Source: Sinonovacula constricta (lineage: Eukaryota > Mollusca > Bivalvia > Cardiida > Solecurtidae). Taken from it: 64,000 bases of DNA. Shown piece after piece: positions 53,235 to 64,000 of the stretch (positions are counted from its first letter, which is position 1; each line of letters begins with the position of its first letter). The DNA lies in assembly GCA_007844125.1 (NCBI GenBank), contig CM017558.1, forward strand, positions 31,143,949 to 31,207,948, read 5' to 3'. The position numbers were made by a program, and so were the translations under genes. Under the pieces are notes generated by a model, which was not told where the DNA came from, made no database searches, and saw only the letters and a list, made by a program, of their open reading frames with translations.

Positions 53235-53325
53235 ACATTGTGTCATCTATCCGATCGGAACTCGAACCCTCACGTTGGGAGGCGAGCAGCAAACACAAAT
53301 CACTCGACCACGAGCAAACATACAA
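53235..53325 (-). mobile_element. tRNA-like SINE head or tRNA relic
   Basis: On the minus strand it has an A-box-like TGGTCGAGTG (53301-53310) and the B box GGTTCGAGTTCC (53258-53269) at tRNA-like spacing. The acceptor stem does not pair convincingly, so a working tRNA gene is unlikely. Confidence 0.5.
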
Positions 53326-54410
53326 TAAAAATGCCACATAAAACGGGGGCAAATTTTCCACTCTTTTTGTGCTATAAAACAAGACTAAAAATAAATCCTT
53401 TGCAGGCGCGTGACGCGTGTTGCCACACAGTTTTAAATAGCATTGTCAGTTATGGGCTTATGTTTTAGTTCTTAGTTACATATACCCCAACACCATGTTT
53501 ACTTTCATCGGCGAGTTCCAGCAAAAGGGACACTTGCTTTGAGATCAGAGAGCCATTAAATAGACTAACAATGGCGTAAATATGCAAAATACCGTTAGAC
53601 ATGGGGGACATGAGGTGGTAAAGACTGCCCATTACTAAGCTAGTGACAATTTACAACATATATCCTTTGCTAAAATTCAGTCTTTTTCAAATAATATATC
53701 TCGCATCATAATAGCGAGAGATTTTCTAATCAGTAGACTCTCTATTTTGCCAATCAATACAATTGTGTATTAAACAAAAACAAACGCTAAATGAGAAACC
53801 ATGTTCCAAATCCTTACAGTGAATGAATTAACACAGCGTGTTTACCATTTTTTCGAACACGGATTGAGCGTGTGTCATGCTGTTTTCTGTATATGCAACT
53901 TAAGGCTAAACACGTGTTTTCCCCTGTATTGATTCAAAGCAGAATATGAAAATGATGCCAGCTAGTGTGTGATAAATACAGTCACTGTGTTTATAATATG
54001 TTAAATATATATCATCCCGCACATTCTGCACATGGTTTAAAGGAATTTAACTAACGAAAAAAATGACCTTTCACATAACAACTTGTTTTTGAACGCATAT
54101 TTCAGTGTTTGAGAAGCTAGACAAGTTAACTCAAGATTTTGGTGGCTTGTTTTGATGATTCCTTTAGCATGTTTATACTTCATCAATTGCAAAATTGCAA
54201 TTGCAAATATTTTAGAAAATACACAAGTTCGTGATGTTTTTTTTTCTTCTTTGTTCTTTTTCTTTATCGAAGTATCTATGTAACTGTAATCAATTGTAAA
54301 AAATGAAGCCAACTTGACCTGAAGTTTAATTATGGGTAGATTAAATGCGTTAAAATATTTGTTTCGTTTTATATGTTTAGCTATGTTTTGTATTTTTATT
54401 AATCCGCGTT

Positions 54411-55250
54411 AGTAGAGTAGAGTAGAGTAGAGTAGAGCAGAGCAGAGCAGAGTAGAGTAGAGTAGAGTAGAGTATTTATTTGAGGACACAGAGCTCATAA
54501 GATAAGACGCAATGACAAGCTTTAGTATAAATAAAATTGTCCATACTTGAAGTTCCTCAGATCCCATGAACACGCTTACAATGTATTTAACTATTTATGA
54601 AAAGAACTGTATTTTCATTAATATGCTAGCCAATTTTTTTCATAGAAGTCACACAAATCCCATATTTTAGGCAAATATATGAAAATTGTTGCTATTCGAT
54701 TAAAGGTTTTTACACTAGAGTGAGTAACTAGTTTTTGTTTGTTTCTAATTTCCCAACATGCAATACATAACATTTCATAGAAAACAGTGAGGGTATCTGA
54801 TGCAGTTGACTTTGCCAGATCAAGCTTACTTGAGATAACCTCAAAATGAGTGATGTTATTTGTATTTACTGCTGGCAGCCTTTTTAACAAGGCGATGTCA
54901 TTGGTATTGTGAGACGAAGCTTGGTATGGCGACATCCCATTCGCAAGGCAGGTTGGTTTAAACTCATCTTATGGGGATTCTGAACATAAATTAGGAGGGT
55001 TAGAGGCGCTGGCATGATATTCAGAGTTTCAGCCATTGTTTGAGTTAACTTGCCATGCCTTTCGGACATTGAAGATGACAAAGATCTTTCGCAATGTTGC
55101 CAGAACCCGAAGAAATACTTCAGTCAATAAATCCTCACAAAATATTTTGCCGCTTCTGATTTTATCTTGCTCTGAATGTACTGGTCTTCCTTTTCTTTCG
55201 GGCCCTGTAACTACGTTCGTCCTGACAAATTTCGTTCCTGTTCACATTTA
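54411..55250 (-). mobile_element. Possible LINE 3' end with (TACTC)n tail
   Basis: On the minus strand an open stretch of about 105 codons (54935-54618) is followed by AATAAA and a pentanucleotide TACTC/TGCTC tail (54411-54475), a layout seen at 3' ends of some non-LTR elements. The protein is not recognised, so this is a weak call. Confidence 0.3.
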
Positions 55251-55619
55251 ATCTGTCAGACGTTCATATACACAATTTAGAAGAGATCATATTCTGTTTA
55301 TCGCAAAACAGCTAGTATTGTTGTCATGCCGTATTGACGCAAGAGCAGATTTTATATTCCAAACCTTACAGTCATTATTTTATGTGACATTTAATTTTAC
55401 TACAGATTTTTGACGCCTTCTTTTATATCGTATGACTATGTGACATACAAAGTTAAAGGGTGCATATATTTTACGCCGATAATTTAAATCTTGGCAGCCA
55501 TATTGAATCTGTATGAAAGCATAACAAAGATCGAAATAAAATGAAAGAATTAGGGTTCTTAGTACATAAATTACGGCTAAATAAATCATGACTTTGTTTA
55601 GTCTACGATTAGTAAAACT

Positions 55620-56440
55620 GATAATCTTTCTATAAAGTAACTTTCTGAAGATTAATACATTTTAAATAACATATCCTTCTACTTCAGTAAAACAAATAAA
55701 TCAATAATGCAACCAAAAACACCCTTATGAAAGTATGTCAAGGTCCGAAATCATTAAAGAGAAAACGGAGAGATGACCGGACCTGGTAGCGCAATCGGTA
55801 GAGCGTCGGCTCCAGGTACGGGAGGCCCCGGGTTCGATCCCGGGCCGCGACATACCAAAGTTGTTAAAAATGGTAGTGGTATAGCTCCCTTGCTAACGCT
55901 CAAGCAAATATAAGGGTAGTTCCACGACTGCTTGGCCCGGTGTCAGGATAATGTGACTGGGCGTGGTATCATGCCAGGTGTTCACGGCATGCTATACACA
56001 GTGAAGGCAGCACTATAACTGCTTCAAGTGGACACCGTCTCCAGATAACTGAAATACTGTTGGTGGGACGATAAACCAATAAACAAACAAACAATAAACG
56101 GAGAGATGAATATGTGAAATCTGCATTTTGACGAAGATTGGATTAACTTTTGTTTTGAAATTCACAATAAATAGTGATATATACACCTTCATGTGCATTT
56201 TGTATGGTTTCTTCTCATAACGTATCTTTCTAAATAGTAATATAACTTTAAATAACATATTCTTCTGCAATAAAAACAAATAAGTCAAACATACAGCAAA
56301 ACAATACGTTTATGAATGCATGTCAAGGTCCGAAAACATTAAAAAGAACACGGAGAGATGAATATGTATCTGCTTTTGAGGAAGACGGAACAAAGCTTTG
56401 TTTTGAAATGCACATAAATAGAGATTTAAACACCTTTATA
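55620..56440. repeat. Tandem duplication, one unit carrying a SINE
   Basis: About 55620-55776 plus 56096-56200 matches 56201-56440 (tgtcaaggtccgaaa-cattaa, acggagagatgaatatgt, ttgttttgaaat-cac). The right unit is the empty counterpart of the SINE insertion in the left unit. Confidence 0.85.
55777..56095 (+). mobile_element. Complete tRNA-derived SINE with target duplication
   Basis: 319 bases. The tRNA-like head has an A box (tggtagcgcaatcggtag, about 55784-55801) and the B box ggttcgatccc (55831-55841). A conserved body follows, then the tail ataaaccaataaacaaacaa. Flanked by the 14-base direct repeat aaacggagagatga (55763-55776 and 56096-56109). Both boxes are intact, so Pol III transcription is plausible. 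The tail family is also at 17083-17133. Confidence 0.92.
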
Positions 56441-56449
56441 ATTATGCGT

Positions 56450-57830
56450 TTCCTATAAACACAGGGTACTCTTTTTTCTGCCCGATAGAATATGCAAAAT
56501 ATGGATTTTATAAATTTGAGTTATATTTCATTTTTGACAATTACGGGTCACATTCGTTATACCGAACAGAGACAGAACTAGAGTTAACATAAAAGTAAAT
56601 TATCTTTTGAAAATACGCGAAAACAAAACGTTTATTTTGTAACTTGTTTTCTTTCTGTCTTAAATGGTAAATTTTAATGTGGGCATCAGTTGTAATCTGT
56701 ACAAGTCAACCTCCACTCTAGGAATGTCCACACATAATATACGTACAGTTTGTCTAGTATACCTTCTTAAACCCCTATTTTTGCTTTCTTATGCAATCAT
56801 TTCAATAGAAGAAACGCTGCTAGCAGCAGCCTTTGATACATGTATAACATACACGAGAGACAAAATTTACAAGATTAAAAGTTTACTTCGGAACATCTGA
56901 CAACATACCTAGGCAAGAACTTTCAAACACGTGCAAAAATAGAACAATTAAAGAACAATTAAATAGGCAAAATGAATATACGTGTATTGGCAAAATGAAC
57001 GTCAAACTGATTATAAAACATACAATTTCTAAATTGCAGAATATGGTTATGAACATTTATGTGATTTAAAGCATTTATATACACAATTGAGCAGAGCTAT
57101 TTTCTCAACTTTAAAGATGTCTTGGCACACATAAAACAATGTTGGTCTGTCTAATAACATGACTTTTATTAATGAAACATACATGTTTTTCGACATGATT
57201 TGACCATGTTTTGTTTATGCTATTAATAATAGCGATACTAAAACTCTTTTGAAAGGGAAGTAACTCATATTACAAAATTGTGTGATAGCTTGGCGGTTAT
57301 GCCCCTTCGTTGAAATCCCAAACTGGTCAGGCTCTATGCTTAAGCTAAATGAATATAAGTTATAAGTTATCCTGGAGTTGATATTTAAATTGCCATGAGA
57401 TGGTTTTAAGGTAAAATCAAGATCTGAAAAGATTATAAAATGTGTACGGCTACACTTGTTAGAATTACGTATTTGATACCAAATTTTGATTTGTAATACA
57501 CGTTTGAAGACAATTAAACTAGCACTGTTTATTTAAAACTTAAAACCATGCTACGAGAATACAAACAACGCCCGTCATATTATAAACCAACACAATCTTG
57601 TAATGTGTTTTTTTCCTTACAATGTTTACAAAAATCAAATATATTTAACATCAATAAAGTGAACATTTGATGAATTAATTTAAGTATCAGTTATTATGAT
57701 CGTTTATAAGAAATTTTTAATTCGATTCTTGCCAATGAGCTGACATATAACTATCAACGTGAATTAATAGTTCATAAAAATCTTATTGATGGAAACAGTT
57801 TAAAAGCCTATTAAGATAGAACATCTTTTT
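56450..57830. other. Intergenic, nothing seen
   Basis: AT-rich, no element or exon recognised. Confidence 0.5.
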
Positions 57831-58930
57831 AATATTCAAAAGAATTTTACACAACTTAACGGGAATAAAATGCATTTTGTAAAAAACACAGCAATAAATG
57901 TGTAAAATAAAAATAGATATATAAATACAAATGTTATAAATTGAAATTTGGTTAAATTAAGCAAAAACAAGCAAAAAAGGATAACAAAATCATAAAAAAA
58001 TGATGACTTAATTGGCTTTCAAAATCTATAAATAATAATTAGCCGTATATACAGACAAGGTTTGTTAAAAAAAAATCATAGTTGTAAGAAGATCGATTTC
58101 TTTCCCATGAGCCGACAATGTCTAGTAAATCTTTCATTTTCAATCTAATACCCGCTTACTTTAAGCTTTACAGGACAGAAAAAAAACAAACCGATGATAT
58201 TTTTCTTTAATTGGATGAAATAAATTGATGATTAGATAAGAGAGTGAGTGAATAATTTGCTTAATCGTTCATGAGGTGGCGGTTCAGCTAGAGAAGGCTG
58301 GTTAACACTAAAACTATGAACATAAATAGTTCATAAAACTACAATTTGCAATGTAAGCATGTATGTTATTTATTTTCTTTTAAATAAAATACCAGTGAAC
58401 TGAAAATATGTTGTTGTTTTTTCACCACTGAAAGGTAACAAAATACATTTTACATAAAAAATACAGCAATTTATGTGTAAAATATAAACAAGATAAATAA
58501 ATACAAGTCTAAGCAATTTAAAATTTATTAAACATAAGCAAAAATAAAGTTTAAAGCAAAACAGGAAAACAAAACAATATTAAAATTCTGATTTGATTGG
58601 CTGTCAATACCTAAACACAATAATAATTAGCCCTCATATATACAGGCGAGGTTTGTTCGATTTATTTCACCTAAGCCTAGAAATAAATCTTTCTTATACC
58701 AGCATGTTTATACAGCTTTTCAGAACAGATAACGGAACAAAACAGATGACATTGCATACATTTGTTGAAACAAATGTTGATAAAATTATGATAAAATGAA
58801 AGTTGATGAAATAATTTGATTAATCATTAATAAGGTGGCGGGTCAGCTTGACAGAAGGCTGGTTAACACTAAAACTATGAACATAAATATTTATAAAACT
58901 ACATTCTGCCATTCTGCAATGTAAGCATGT
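57830..58930. repeat. Tandem duplication of about 559 bases
   Basis: Two diverged copies. ggaaggctggttaacactaa and actatgaacataaat recur at offset 559, as do the flanking aattagcc..ggtttgtt and cagcaat..tatgtgtaaaat segments. Lies 3' of the PTP gene. No coding signal. Confidence 0.8.
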
Positions 58931-59044
58931 GCACTATTTAACTGACGTATCCTCATATATCAATGACAGGCAACCACTTGCCTTATTTTATAAAGGCGAC
59001 ACAAATGTGCTTCCAAAAGCCCACTGGTTCCTTAGTTGCCCCCT

Positions 59045-59116
59045 TTACAAGTTTGCATAGGTGCTGCCTTCCTGTAAATGCCGCCTTATTACGTCATAGC
59101 AGAATTGTAGTTGCTC
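59045..59116 (-). CDS. Receptor PTP, last exon
   Basis: A 72-base exon after TGTTTCAG, entered in phase 0. It encodes EQLQFCYDVIRRHLQEGSTY then ANL and the stop TAA at 59045-59047. The EQ.QFCY and Y(A/S)N(F/L) endings are typical of the C-terminus of receptor PTP D2 domains. The preceding exon ends in phase 0, so the join is in frame. Confidence 0.88.
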   Translation of the reverse strand, partial: EQLQFCYDVIRRHLQEGSTYANL

Positions 59117-59232
59117 CTGAAACAAATAACAACCCTTCTTTGTAGAGAACACATAAACTGAATTAACAATAAAACCTTCATTGTCTTTCTGCGTAGTTTC
59201 GGCATTACTGACCCAGAGGTAGAATAAATATA

Positions 59233-59348
59233 CCATACCTTGTAAATAACAATCTGAGAACTCCGTAGTCTAAGTTGATACCGGATCTGTGATACCTTGT
59301 TAATAAAAATCTGAGATCTCCGTAGTCTAAGTTGATACCGGATCTGTG
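59233..59348 (-). repeat. Two 57-58-base copies of the PTP exon end
   Basis: 59233-59290 and 59291-59348 are tandem copies of the 3' end of exon 59471-59606, each with a usable donor (ACAAG/GTATGG, ACAAG/GTATCA). On the minus strand they read QLRLRSSQIVIYK and QLRLRRSQIFINK, like LRLRRPQIVPNK in the real exon. A third, degenerate copy is near 59380-59420. Confidence 0.75.
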
Positions 59349-59470
59349 ATATACACACTGATTTATAAGTAAGTTTACCTTACGGTATAAGAGATAATCT
59401 TAGATATCCGTTGTCTCTGATAACACATGATTAGCTATTTATATATATACTGGACCTGCGCATATCGTAC

Positions 59471-59606
59471 CTTATTAGGAACTATCTGGGGTCTCCGAAG
59501 TCTCAGATGATGCAGGGTCTGTAGAACGGCTACCTCCTCCTCTACACGCAGCCTGTCCAGAGCGTTCAGCAGCACCGCCATCAGACCGCTCCGGGTCGCA
59601 CCGTCA
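59471..59606 (-). CDS. Receptor PTP exon with P-loop arginine
   Basis: A 136-base exon, acceptor CTAACAG (phase 2), donor AATAAG/GTACGA (phase 0). It encodes DGATRSGLMAVLLNALDRLR, then EEEVAVLQTLHHLRLRRPQI. This is the second half of the PTP signature loop (..DGATRSG) and the following helices, including the Q-TV-LR-RP motif. The phosphate-binding arginine is kept. The catalytic cysteine lies on the preceding exon. Confidence 0.92.
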
Positions 59607-60486
59607 CTGTTAGGATGTGGGCACAGACGGCGAAACCATAAGACATTCCACACAAGCACTTAGTCAGTAGGCTTCTTGTTTAAGTATATTTGAATCAAAT
59701 TTCTTTCATATTTTGTTTAACACGTTATTCTATGGCACTCGCGTCTAACAATATGATTAATTATCAATACTATATTTTATTACTATATTACAATACTACT
59801 TTACAACACACGGCATGCATTAGAAGGTCAGCTAAATTGTTTTAAACAAATCAGTTCTTACTTAAACGTGGACATTTTCAAACCATTATTCTATTAATAT
59901 TTCACCTACATAAAAAAACACCTACGCATTTTTTCGTGATAAAATACAAGATAGATAATGACATAAATCGGCAAATTTACTGCAGTTAAATAATTGTTCC
60001 CTTTTTCCCCTACCCATTTTTGTATTGGTGACCAAGCTGACATGTTCTTTTAGTTTTTTTAACGTTTCGATTAACATAAGTATAATGCTGTGAAAGAAAA
60101 TGCATTTTATTTCGATTATTGATATTCCTTTAGAAAATAAAAATATCCAGTGAGTAACCGACGTGAAATAAAACAGCCAAACAATGGAAACAGTACAATA
60201 ACCAATAACATTGCGTAAAGTCAAGGGTGTATTTGTGTCCTCTTTAAATTAAATTTCTTAGATGAACGTACTAGAATGTTAATAAATTTATATTTGCGTG
60301 ATCTAACGCCCATTATAACAAGCTTTCTCCTTCAGTAATGGGCTACGATCTTTGTTATTAAATTAATACTAATTTGAACTCCAAACCGTGATATAGTGCA
60401 CGTCAGATCAGGAAAACGCATTTCCTAAGTTAAATGCTTAACCATGACCCAGTAATACTAACAACGTAGTTTACCCTAATACATAC

Positions 60487-60632
60487 AAGCATTGTATCAG
60501 CAAAGGAGAATCCAAATGTTGATTCTGCAACGCGAGGACATCTTGGCAGAAATGCAACATGGCCACGCTATCAGAAGGGACGAGTTGGCCATTTCGCCAT
60601 TCTTGATATTGTAAGTAGGTCAACTCACGGGA
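60487..60632 (-). CDS. Receptor PTP exon with catalytic-loop cysteine
   Basis: A 146-base exon, acceptor AATTTACAG (phase 0), donor TGCTT/GTATGT (phase 2). It encodes SRELTYLQYQEWRNGQLVPS to ..SPLLIQC plus F across the junction. The loop reads IQCF-DGATRSG: Cys and Arg of CX5R are present, but the usual HC is QC. The WPD loop reads WRN, without the general-acid aspartate. This matches the inactive second (D2) domain of transmembrane receptor phosphatases, whose D1 domain removes phosphate from tyrosines on the cytoplasmic side. D1, transmembrane and ectodomain exons would lie right of 64000. This is not the 3' end of the lectin/EGF gene to its left, because that gene starts downstream of the stop at 59045. 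Confidence 0.9.
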
Positions 60633-61357
60633 CTGTAAATTAAACACAAATTAGCGAAGTGCAACACTTACATGGATAGTTACTTTTAATGAATCCTAAG
60701 GCTTCTAGCCCACCAGGACAAATATAATAAAAATATATCATCAGAAAATGGCAAATGCTGGGATTAAATATCAAAGTGTGTAAATACCAGTTTAATCATA
60801 CATTAGTCTATGTCACTCCTCCTCCTCCCAGTCAATATAGTGTAACTGATTATACACTTAAAATGAGTAAATATCCACTATTGCACAAATTACGAAAAGA
60901 TGTCATTTGCATATGCTGTTTCAAAATAACACATATATTGATTGTTTGGATGAACAATAAACACTTATATTTGATCTAGCCGAATCAGTTGGTATACATT
61001 TAAGTTTTAGTACATGTATGTACTTGAGTTGTGCTGCATTTTCTCTTAACTTAAACGATTCAAATACGCATATAGCTAGCTTTGAAATAATCTCTGCTTT
61101 TTCTGATAACAGTACATGAAGACTAATGAACTACAGTATATTTGGTCTTCTTACTGTTTTGTACAATGTACATTCAAGCAAGAAATAATACTCATCGTAC
61201 ATGACACATGTCAGCTTTCCCCCCCCCTTTTTAATGGCATAAATATAGGTTCTATTTGTAGTCTGTGAGAAGACATCCTAAGTCTTGACACTGCTATTCT
61301 AAATCAATTACCTTCAATACTATCCAAATACACTTGATATCCAAAAGTATAAAATTG

Positions 61358-61461
<104 letters not shown>

Positions 61462-62754
61462 TTTGCCCTTGTTGACGAATTTACTTTTTCGAACCATTAT
61501 GCTGATAGATGTATTTCACTCTCTGTTTAAATAGTGATAGAAACATGTTTTTATTTCTTCCTCCTTGCTTGTACCATACATGGCTAGATCCTAGATCATC
61601 TAATATATTTTTTGATTTCTGCTGCACAAAGTGCCTTTAATGCTTGACACTGATGCATTTTACCAGGAATTTACACAAGTTATGTCGTTAAATGCATGTG
61701 AAGAACAAGTAGAGTTCCTGCGGATGTATTGATAATAATCTAAGTTATTTTACTCACTTAAACCAATAAAGTTCATGAAAATTATTTGAAAAAGAAATCC
61801 TACAACATTTCTTTGATTAAAAGATTTTGTGAATGGAATTTAAGAAATATTCTTATATGTAAGGAACCTTTTCAAGATTTAAGGAAGATTATACGTTTTA
61901 GTCAGAACAAAGATTCCTTATGAAACCACACTTGATTTGAGTCTTGGGACTGGCTGTATATGTCTTCCTATTACACACAGAGTGATATGCGCCTCTTTTT
62001 CAGTTTTAAATATCTATATTAATATATTAACGACGTATTGTTATGCCGTTATCTAATTAATCGGACTTTGCTTGTATATTTGAAGATATTATTTTATCAC
62101 ATGATTAGCCCTGTTTTCTATTCAATACACCCATTACATAAGTATATTAGCTATCAAAATCGTGTGATAAAAATATTCTGACACTCGTTGTCATTCAGTA
62201 CAAACATGTATAAAACTCGCCATAAGGCTCGGTTACTACCACCTTTCCTGAACTCATTGTGTTTTAAGTGACAACTTGAGTCAGATTCTCCATATATGAA
62301 GATTTTGTTTAAGTAATGACATTGTATCATTATTGGCTTGTATAAACACTGGATATTTGACATTATTAACACAAATAGCGTAAAAATCAGGTTTCGTATT
62401 CGAAAAAGGTATAAAATCATGCATGAATTTAAAATTGTTACTGAGGACATAATCTATTAATAAGGCCATACTTGGGCTAGTGCTCAACAACCATACAAAG
62501 TAAGAATAACGCTTGTCATATATTTCAGTACAATTTCTGCTGTATTGTAACTAACAATGGAATGCAAATTTTAGCTTAATGTAAACATTTTAAACTACAT
62601 TGATAGGCTTGAAGCCTAGGAGTTTTGTTTCTGATGAATACAAGTCTTTGTTTATCGATATCTATAAACTATGTACATCCACCGGTTTTCATCTCTTTGT
62701 TGTTACTTTCGATTTATTACCTTAATAGGTCAACAACACAAAGAAATCACCTAC

Positions 62755-62880
62755 CTCTCCCTCATAAAAGAGATTGTGTTTAGAAATAGTGAATCCTCTG
62801 TCTTGTTCAAAAGACATCTGTCTGGTTTGGAACTGTCCTTTCTCAAGTTTTCGATCCATCGGAAAACATGAGCCAATGTT
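62755..62880 (-). CDS. Receptor PTP exon, upstream part of D2
   Basis: A 126-base exon (42 codons, phase 0-0), acceptor TTCTCTAG, donor GAGAG/GTAGGT. It encodes NIGSCFPMDRKLEKGQFQTR, then MSFEQDRGFTISKH.., in the place of the C..YWP.....YG strands before the WPD loop. In frame with the exon at 60632 (GE then SRELTYLQ). Confidence 0.8.
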
Positions 62881-64000
62881 CTAGAGAAAACAACAACAAT
62901 AGTCACAAATCATTCTTTCCTGCCATTAAGAATGATCTGTAGGCTGATTGCCTTTTCGTGAGGGTTTTTTTTTTTGAAGCAAGAAATTGTTTATATCTGT
63001 AAAAGTTTTGTTCTATTTAATAAATGCTTAGACGTTAGAACAAACTTTCAAATTCGAAGCAAGTCTCTGTAACCACCAAATATGTTGGCCAAACTAGTTC
63101 TTAGATTAAAAACTTTGCTGTGGTAGAATATCAAGCAGCGTTCATTGGCAGAAAGCATGTTGTAAAAAACAATATCTGAAGTATTTTAACATTTCAAATA
63201 ATAAAAAATGTTTACGACATATTTTGTTATCTCTAATCACCAGCATTGATGACTAGGTAACATAAACACATCATTCTCTGCTTTTTAAACTAGTTTACTC
63301 TTTTCGATTCTCAAACAACAGCGAAACTGATAATTATTTGATAGCAGATCGAGTGTTTTTCTTCTAAACACTTGCAGCAGCAACTAACCAGTAATGCAAT
63401 ACTGTACATTGTTAAGGTAACTGTATTAATTATATTTTTTTTGAAAACGCTCTCACTCAAATTTTAGGCAAATTGCCATTTCATATCATTCTTAAAAATT
63501 TATTACTAAATGTACTAGATTGAACATTTGTATCTATCAAACTATATTTAAATACATCATGCAAATTATGAGGCTTTGAAGGTTATAATGTTTTCCATGA
63601 TAACAATAAATTAAGATGGAGAAATAAGTTCATATTTGCTTCTTTTTTTGTAAAATAAAACCTTAATGCTAGTCAAATATAAAAGGTCAATAATTATTTT
63701 TCATATAAGTGAAGGACTCACCATAATTGATGGATTTATTTCTCTCAAGGAAATAGCTATTGTTAAGCAAAGTTTCATAAGAATATTTAAAAACGGACCG
63801 AATCTATGGTTTACAAGTGCATAGGAACACATTTGCCATGAAAATCAGTCACTATGTTTGCGAAACCCTTATTTGAATTTGCTGGTGTTTACAGAGAATT
63901 ATTATTGAACATTCTTTAAATCACATACTTTGAGTTTTTATACAAACAAAAGATTTGACTTCAGATTTTTACACTTTCAACTGAAACGCCAAATGAATTG
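62881..64000. other. PTP intron to the window end, no exon seen
   Basis: AT-rich. I searched for the earlier D2 exon (FIATQGP/FWRMVWE-type motifs) on the minus strand and found none. Confidence 0.5.

Noticed and set aside
55777..55860. Functional tRNA gene
   Set aside because: A and B boxes are present, but it continues into a SINE body and tail with a target duplication, so it is the SINE head.
59435..59659. PTP domain with the catalytic Cys replaced (reading PHPNSDGATRSG)
   Set aside because: That reading runs into the intron; the acceptor at 59606 and the upstream exon at 60487 supply the Cys.

Overview
Eukaryotic, AT-rich, intron-dense genomic DNA. Everything recognisable as protein lies on the minus strand and is split into short exons. 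The gene content (F-type lectin plus 8-cysteine EGF-like ectodomain exons, a receptor-type tyrosine phosphatase tail, a KMT5A-like SET gene), the tRNA-derived SINEs and the abundant TA, CT and GATA-class microsatellites suggest a bivalve mollusc. This is inference from family knowledge; the species is not determined. An exact 100-base run of N (6700-6799) marks a scaffold gap.

Right end (59.0-62.9 kb): the last four visible exons of a receptor-type protein tyrosine phosphatase. They encode the second half of a PTP domain (CX5R loop present, WPD loop lost, so a D2-like inactive domain) and end at a stop at 59045. The 5' part lies beyond 64000. To its left, at 49.5 and 44.9 kb, are two paralogous signal-peptide first exons. 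The nearer one is followed at 37.3-30.4 kb by a run of ectodomain exons: EGF-like, F-type lectin 1 (two exons), F-type lectin 2 (two exons), EGF-like, EGF-like. Every ectodomain exon has phase-1 introns on both sides.

Middle (15.6-29.7 kb): a 14-kb block with different content, bounded on both sides by (TA)n tracts. It carries a decayed SET-domain gene with eight recognisable exons, stops and frameshifts. The sequences outside the two TA tracts together rebuild the intron seen in neighbouring EGF repeat units, so the block interrupts an EGF unit, either by insertion or by a misjoin.

Left (6.8-15.2 kb): nine more EGF-like exons in a tandem array, including two nearly identical 3.03-kb units of three exons each. 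Left of the gap, 1-6699 is a second, more error-laden copy of 31121-38065, with the same exons EGF, lectin 1, lectin 2, EGF.

Interpretation: a tandem cluster of lectin/EGF receptor genes, plausibly receptor phosphatases, whose ectodomains vary by duplication of symmetrical exons. The gene 5' of the cluster contributes the PTP tail; the PTP exons of the lectin/EGF gene would lie left of position 1. Some of the duplication, chiefly copy A against copy B and the units beside the gap, may be uncollapsed haplotype rather than biology.
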